Notes under the pieces: generated by a model | What the model saw: only the letters and a program-made list of their open reading frames with translations | Database searches by the model: none | What the model was told of the DNA's origin: nothing | Made by a program: the position numbers and the translations under genes | Assembly: GCA_963771015.1 (NCBI GenBank) | Contig: CAVYRN010000012.1 | Span: 62,001 to 126,000, forward strand | DNA: 64,000 bases | Direction of reading: 5' to 3' | DNA from: CAVSJJ01 sp963771015 | GTDB lineage: Bacteria; Actinomycetota; Actinomycetes; Actinomycetales; Dermatophilaceae | Part shown: positions 59,765-64,000 of the stretch, in pieces | How the letters are laid out: each line of letters opens with the position of its first letter | Position numbering within the stretch: position 1 is the stretch's first letter

Positions 59765-59803
59765 CGCCGGGGGCGGGATGCCGCCGGCCCGGTGACCGGG
59801 CCG

Positions 59804-60598
59804 CTACGGCTTGGTCGCCACGAAGATCGCGGTGCCGGGGATGAGCCGGCCCCGCAGGGGTGACCAGCCGCCCCACGTCCGGCCGTTCCGGTCCGGCCAC
59901 TCCGGCTCGACGAGGTCCTCGAGGACCAGGCCGGCGGCGCGGATCTCACGCACCCGCGCGCCCATCGTCCGATGGTGCTCGACATAGGTCGCGTCGCCCG
60001 CTCCGTCACTCTCGACATAGGGCGTGGTGTCGAAGTAGCTCTGGGTCACCGTCAGGCCGCCCTCGCCCGGGTCGTCGGGCAGGGCCCACCGCAGCGGATG
60101 GGACGTCGAGAAGACGAACCGCCCCCCGGGTCGGAGCACCCGGGCCGCCTCCGCCATGACGGTGGCGCTGTCGGCGACGAACGGCACGACGCCGTATGCC
60201 GTGAACACGACGTCGACGCAGCCGTCGGCAAGAGGAAGCGCGGCACCGTCGCACTGGAGCAGCGGGACGGACACCCCGCTGCGGGCGGACACGGCCCGGG
60301 CCGTGCGCAGCATTCCCGCGGACAGGTCACTCGCGACGACGACGGCCCCGCGGGCGGCGAGCCAGCGGGAGCACTGGGCGGCACCGGCGCCGATCTCGAG
60401 GACCACCCGCCCCTCGGTGGGCCCGAGCAGGCCGAGGTCCTCCTCGGTCCACCCCTCGGGGCCCCAGACGAAGGCGTCGTCGCCGAGGAAGGAGCCGTGC
60501 TCGGCGTAGTAGCCGGCAGCCTCGGCATCCCACCAGGTGCGGTTCGCGGAGGCCGTCTCGTCCGCGCCGGCGGGCCGCCGCCCGACCTGCGGGTTCAC
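59804..60598 (-). CDS. Class I SAM-dependent methyltransferase
   Basis: A 264-residue methyltransferase with NRTWWDAEAAGYYAEHGSFL, motif I VVLEIGAGAAQCSRWLA, VVVASDLSAGML and VVFTAYGVVPFV. This family is commonly found next to rpsA or polA in actinobacteria; the substrate is unknown. The GTG at 60598 is the homology-based start. An ATG at 60679 would add 27 residues. Confidence 0.82.
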   Translation of the reverse strand: MNPQVGRRPAGADETASANRTWWDAEAAGYYAEHGSFLGDDAFVWGPEGWTEEDLGLLGPTEGRVVLEIGAGAAQCSRWLAARGAVVVASDLSAGMLRTARAVSARSGVSVPLLQCDGAALPLADGCVDVVFTAYGVVPFVADSATVMAEAARVLRPGGRFVFSTSHPLRWALPDDPGEGGLTVTQSYFDTTPYVESDGAGDATYVEHHRTMGARVREIRAAGLVLEDLVEPEWPDRNGRTWGGWSPLRGRLIPGTAIFVATKP

Positions 60599-60682
60599 CG
60601 CGACCTCCGGCAGGACCGGACCGCGCGGGTGGGCGCGGGCGGCATACCACGGTCGGCTTTGACCCCCACGTGACGGCATCGG

Positions 60683-60688
60683 TAGGCT
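60683..60688 (+). promoter_or_regulatory. -10 of rpsA promoter
   Basis: TAGGCT about 107 nt before the rpsA ATG predicts a long leader, unlike the leaderless genes of the window. Long 5' leaders of rpsA are often used for autoregulation by S1. Confidence 0.4.
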
Positions 60689-60794
60689 GTGCGGGCACCC
60701 GTGTGGCTTCGGTACCGGTTGTTCCGGTTCCGCGCTGCGCTCACGCACACGTCCACCCATCGATTCCATCTGTCCACATCGGAGTTCCTACTAC

Positions 60795-62279
60795 ATGACT
60801 GTTAGCTCGGTCGACACGACCGCTCCTGCCATTGCCGTGAACGACATCGGCACGGAGGAAGAACTTCTCGCCGCCATCGACGCGACCATCAAGCACTTCA
60901 ACGACGGCGACATCGTCGAAGGCCGCATCGTCAAGGTTGACCGGGACGAGGTCCTGCTCGACATCGGCTACAAGACCGAGGGTGTCATCCCCTCGCGTGA
61001 GCTCTCCATCAAGCACGACGTCAACCCCTCCGAGGTCGTCTCGGTCGGGGACGAGGTCGAGGCCCTTGTCCTCCAGAAGGAGGACAAGGAAGGCCGGCTG
61101 ATCCTCTCCAAGAAGCGCGCGCAGTACGAGCGCGCCTGGGGCACGATCGAGAAGATCAAGGAGGAGGACGGCGTCGTCACCGGCACCGTCATCGAGGTCG
61201 TCAAGGGCGGCCTGATCCTCGACATCGGTCTGCGTGGCTTCCTGCCCGCCTCCCTCGTCGAGATGCGTCGCGTCCGCGACCTCCAGCCGTACGTCGGCAA
61301 GGAGATCGAGGCCAAGATCATCGAGCTCGACAAGAACCGCAACAACGTCGTGCTCTCCCGCCGCGCCTGGCTCGAGCAGACCCAGTCCGAGGTGCGCACC
61401 TCCTTCCTCAAGGAACTCGCCAAGGGCCAGGTCCGCTCCGGTGTCGTCAGCAGCATCGTCAACTTCGGTGCGTTCGTCGACCTCGGCGGGGTGGACGGCC
61501 TCGTGCACGTCTCCGAGCTGTCCTGGAAGCACATCGACCACCCGTCCGAGGTGGTCGAGGTCGGCGACGAGGTCACCGTCGAGGTTCTCGACGTCGACAT
61601 GGACCGCGAGCGGGTCTCCCTGTCGCTCAAGGCGACGCAGGAGGACCCGTGGCAGCACTTCGCCCGGACCCATGCGATCGGTCAGGTCGTCCCGGGCAAG
61701 GTCACCAAGCTCGTCCCGTTCGGTTCGTTCGTCCGGGTCGACGACGGCATCGAGGGCCTGGTCCACATCTCCGAGCTGGCCGAGCGTCACGTCGAGCTGC
61801 CCGAGCAGGTCGTCACCGTCGGTGCCGAGATCTTCGTCAAGGTCATCGACATCGACCTCGAGCGGCGCCGGATCTCGCTGTCGCTCAAGCAGGCCAACGA
61901 GGACGGTTCGGCGCTTGCCGAGTTCGACCCGACGCTCTACGGCATGGCTGCCGAGTACGACGAGCAGGGCAACTACAAGTACCCCGAGGGCTTCGACCCC
62001 GAGACCAACGAGTGGCTCGACGGCTACGAGACGCAGCGGGAGGTCTGGGAGAAGCAGTACGCCGAGGCCCACGTCCGCTGGGAGGCGCACCGCGCCCAGA
62101 TCGAGGAGGCCGCCAAGGCCGACTCGGAGGCCGCCTCGACGGCCGGCGCCGCGACCTCGTACTCCTCGGACTCCACGGACGACACCGACCCGGTGCGTCC
62201 GAGCGCTCCGGTGTCCGAGGGAACGCTCGCGTCCGACGAGGCCCTCGCCGCACTGCGCGAGAAGCTCACCGGCAACTGA
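60795..62279 (+). CDS. rpsA: 30S ribosomal protein S1
   Basis: 494 residues with four S1 RNA-binding domains at about 35-105, 120-190, 206-277 and 292-362, each with the pattern G..V.G.V..... (for example GDIVEGRIVKVDRDEVLLDI and VNFGAFVDLGGVDGLVHVSE). The C-terminal 130 residues are acidic and low-complexity. Actinobacterial S1 typically has four domains rather than six. GGAG at 60781 is the ribosome site. Two hairpins follow. Confidence 0.97.
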   Translation: MTVSSVDTTAPAIAVNDIGTEEELLAAIDATIKHFNDGDIVEGRIVKVDRDEVLLDIGYKTEGVIPSRELSIKHDVNPSEVVSVGDEVEALVLQKEDKEGRLILSKKRAQYERAWGTIEKIKEEDGVVTGTVIEVVKGGLILDIGLRGFLPASLVEMRRVRDLQPYVGKEIEAKIIELDKNRNNVVLSRRAWLEQTQSEVRTSFLKELAKGQVRSGVVSSIVNFGAFVDLGGVDGLVHVSELSWKHIDHPSEVVEVGDEVTVEVLDVDMDRERVSLSLKATQEDPWQHFARTHAIGQVVPGKVTKLVPFGSFVRVDDGIEGLVHISELAERHVELPEQVVTVGAEIFVKVIDIDLERRRISLSLKQANEDGSALAEFDPTLYGMAAEYDEQGNYKYPEGFDPETNEWLDGYETQREVWEKQYAEAHVRWEAHRAQIEEAAKADSEAASTAGAATSYSSDSTDDTDPVRPSAPVSEGTLASDEALAALREKLTGN

Positions 62280-62291
62280 CGCCGCACCGAC

Positions 62292-62323
62292 CGGCATACC
62301 CCGGGTTCTCACCCGGTATGCCG
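62292..62323. terminator. Hairpin built from GGCATAC/GTATGCC after rpsA
   Basis: CGGCATAC pairs with GTATGCCG, and after a 2-nt bulge CGGGT pairs with ACCCG around TCTC. It lies 12 bp after the rpsA stop. Confidence 0.75.
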
Positions 62324-62335
62324 TTCCGGCAGGAA

Positions 62336-62378
62336 CCGACCGGCCCGGCCCCCACCCGATGGGGGCCGGGCCGGTCGG
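62336..62378. terminator. 18-bp perfect stem, second rpsA terminator
   Basis: CCGACCGGCCCGGCCCCC pairs fully with GGGGGCCGGGCCGGTCGG around a 7-nt loop. It is a very strong structure that makes a tandem terminator with the preceding hairpin. Confidence 0.8.
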
Positions 62379-62422
62379 CGTCGTGGGCCGCCCGCCTTGA
62401 GGCCGGCGCCGGGCCGTCACAT

Positions 62423-62486
62423 CGTCGAGTGGCCACGAATCGCCGTATGCACATCTGGCCAGACGGCGATTCGTGGCGACTCGACG
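62423..62486. repeat. Long imperfect palindrome, 24-bp arms
   Basis: The left arm (62423-62446) and right arm (62463-62486) are inverted copies with one mismatch; the shared core is CCACGAATCGCCGT. The 16-nt loop is ATGCACATCTGGCCAG. It lies between rpsA and the convergent transporter genes in a stretch (62379-62640) with no supported gene. Too long and too AT-containing for the local terminator style, so it may be a REP-like or mobile palindrome. Confidence 0.65.
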
Positions 62487-62640
62487 GACGACTCGACCGA
62501 CAGGGACGGGCGGCTCGACGGGTGATGGCCGGTCGGCGGGTGCGGACCGCAGTGCTCCGGGCGGCCGTGCTGGCGGTCCGCCCGGAGCGGGCCCGGCCGG
62601 ACGCTGCGGAGGAAGTGCGTCCGGGGGCCTTGCGGCCGGG

Positions 62641-63600
62641 TCAGTGCAACCGCACCCGTGGGTCGAGGACCGCGTAGAGAAGGTCGACGACGATGTTCGC
62701 GACGACGACCGCGGTCGAGGCGAACAGAACGATCCCGATGATGACCGGAAGGTCCTGCTGGTTGATCGCGTCGATGGCGGTCTTGCCGAGACCGGGGAGG
62801 CTGAAGACCTGCTCGGTGACGACGGCGCCGCCGAGCAGTGCGGCCACGTCGATGCCGAACTGGGTGACCACCGGGGTGAGCGCGCTGCGCAGGGCGTGCC
62901 GGAGGATGACCCGCCTCTCGGGGATGCCCTTGGACCGGGCGGTGCGGACGTAGTCCTCACCGAGGACGTCGAGCATCGAGCCCCGGGTGAGCCGCGTGTA
63001 TGTCGCGGCCGACACCAGGGCCAGGGTGAACCACGGCAGGATCATGTGGCTCAGCCAGGGTCCGATCCCGTCGGCGAGCGAGGAGTAGCCGCCGGCCGGG
63101 AGGATCGCCAGGCCGTGCAGGGTCAGCTGGTAGTAGAGGAGGTAGAGGAAGACCAGGCCGAGCAGGAAGGTCGGCATGGAGTAGAAGAAGAGCGCGAACA
63201 CGGTGAGCGAGCGGTCGGTGAAGGACCGCGGCTTGATGGCCGACAGAACGCCGTTCGTCACGCCGAGGACGACCCAGATCAGGGCCGAACCGACGACGAG
63301 CGAGGCGGTGATCGGCAGCGCCGCCGCCATGATGGTCGTCACCGGAACCTGGTGGTAGTAGTCGTAGCCCAGGTCACCGTGCAGCGCCCGCCACATGAAG
63401 CTGCCGTACTGCTTCCAGATGGGCTGGTCCAGCCCGAGTCGATGCGAGACGAGGGCGATGGTGTGCGGCGTGGCCTGGCGCCCCGCGAGGGTGCGGGCCA
63501 CGTTGTTCGGCGCCACGAAGAACAACGCGAACACGGCCATCGTGATGAGCCAGAGGACGACGATGCCCTGGCCGATGCGGCGGATGAGGAACTTGGCCAC
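62641..63600 (-). CDS. Peptide ABC transporter permease (DppB/OppB type)
   Basis: A 319-residue membrane subunit. It opens with FLIRRIGQGIVVLWLITMAV, as usual for DppB-type permeases, has six helices, and carries the EAA loop around EDYVRTARSKGIPERRVILR, which contacts the ATPase. Imports di- or oligopeptides, or similar substrates, with a binding protein that is outside the window. GTG start 11 bp after the stop of the other permease. Confidence 0.92.
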   Translation of the reverse strand: MAKFLIRRIGQGIVVLWLITMAVFALFFVAPNNVARTLAGRQATPHTIALVSHRLGLDQPIWKQYGSFMWRALHGDLGYDYYHQVPVTTIMAAALPITASLVVGSALIWVVLGVTNGVLSAIKPRSFTDRSLTVFALFFYSMPTFLLGLVFLYLLYYQLTLHGLAILPAGGYSSLADGIGPWLSHMILPWFTLALVSAATYTRLTRGSMLDVLGEDYVRTARSKGIPERRVILRHALRSALTPVVTQFGIDVAALLGGAVVTEQVFSLPGLGKTAIDAINQQDLPVIIGIVLFASTAVVVANIVVDLLYAVLDPRVRLH

Positions 63601-63611
63601 AGGTGCGCTCC

Positions 63612-64000
63612 TTACGGGCCGATGAGCCGGTCGCTGCGCGGGTCGAAGGCGTCGCGGACGCCGTCGCCGAACAGGTTGAAGGCCAAGGTGGTGACGAGCA
63701 GCGCGAGGCCGGGGAAGAAGACGAACCACCACGAGGTCGTGTAGTAGTTGGTGCCCTCGTTGATCATTCCGCCCCAGTCGGACGTGGGCGGGGGCAGGCC
63801 GAGCCCGAGGAAGGACAGCGCCGCCTCGGTGAGGATGACGATGGGGATGAGCAGCGAGGTGTAGACGATGACCGGTGCGAGGACGTTGGGGAGGATGTCG
63901 ACGAACATGATCCGTCGGTCAGTCGCACCGAGCGACCGGGCCGCCTCGACGAACTCCCGTTCGCGCAGCGAGATGACCTGCCCCCGGACGATGCGGGCCA
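63612..64000 (-). CDS. Peptide ABC transporter permease (DppC/OppC type), partial
   Basis: C-terminal 128 residues of the second permease; the start is beyond the window. It contains the EAA loop (REFVEAARSLGATDRRIMFV), LPNVLAPVIVYTSLLIPIVI, LSFLGLGLPPPTSDWGGMI and the C-terminal FDPRSDRLIGP typical of DppC. Stop TAA. Transcribed before the DppB-type gene, the reverse of the most common order. Confidence 0.92.
   Translation of the reverse strand, partial: ARIVRGQVISLREREFVEAARSLGATDRRIMFVDILPNVLAPVIVYTSLLIPIVILTEAALSFLGLGLPPPTSDWGGMINEGTNYYTTSWWFVFFPGLALLVTTLAFNLFGDGVRDAFDPRSDRLIGP

Overview
The window is high-GC actinobacterial DNA (my impression is above 70% G+C). Gene content and order point to Micrococcales, most like Intrasporangiaceae and relatives. 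The signs are the priA-def-fmt-rsmB-rpe-rib run, the his/trp block with the TIGR02234 and HGxxPAAW-type membrane genes, lgt-gltBD-pyk, an ANTAR regulator near polA, and many leaderless promoters of the TAnnnT type. The genus assignment is inference only.

Positions 1-30900 form a compact housekeeping block, almost all on the + strand and with many start/stop overlaps. It holds the priA end, def, fmt, rsmB, a GNAT gene, rpe, then ribD-ribE-ribBA-ribH under an FMN riboswitch, and a riboflavin importer (ribM/pnuX type) under a second copy of that riboswitch that matches the first base for base. After these come hisE-hisG-PH protein, a minus-strand kinase/FUSC pair, hisF, hisI-trpE-TIGR02234-small membrane protein-trpC-trpB-trpA, a MauE/DsbA-like redox pair, lgt, gltB-gltD and pyk.

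Positions 30950-39850 mix core and accessory genes. They include tRNA-Leu(CAA), a minus-strand surface-protein pair (a TasA/camelysin-like protein and a SipW-type signal peptidase fused to Ig-like repeats), the pdtaR-type regulator, a cupin, a large secreted protein whose signal peptide and body lie in different frames across a GGN tract, a DUF554 protein, a GNAT protein and a thioesterase. polA follows at 39859-42531.

Positions 42700-59770 are a cell-envelope glycan module. One operon makes and uses decaprenyl-phosphoryl arabinose (DPPR synthase, DprE1, DprE2, a flippase). Around it are genes matching the mycobacterial Rv0224c-Rv0228/Rv0236 set: GT-C protein, small secreted protein, GT4, methyltransferase, AftD, acyltransferase and DUF3068. 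Many of these carry frameshifts, and the 3' half of aftD is shattered. The intact housekeeping genes on both sides show none. Either the module is decaying or varying in phase, or this stretch is poorly sequenced; the sequence alone cannot decide.

Positions 59800-64000 hold a methyltransferase, rpsA with two strong terminator hairpins, a long imperfect palindrome, and two dipeptide/oligopeptide ABC permeases, the last running off the window.

Across the whole window the heptamer GTATGCC/GGCATAC is strongly over-represented. It occurs in several reading frames, forces rare codons, and is found in terminator stems, which resembles a DNA-uptake or other genome-wide signal sequence.
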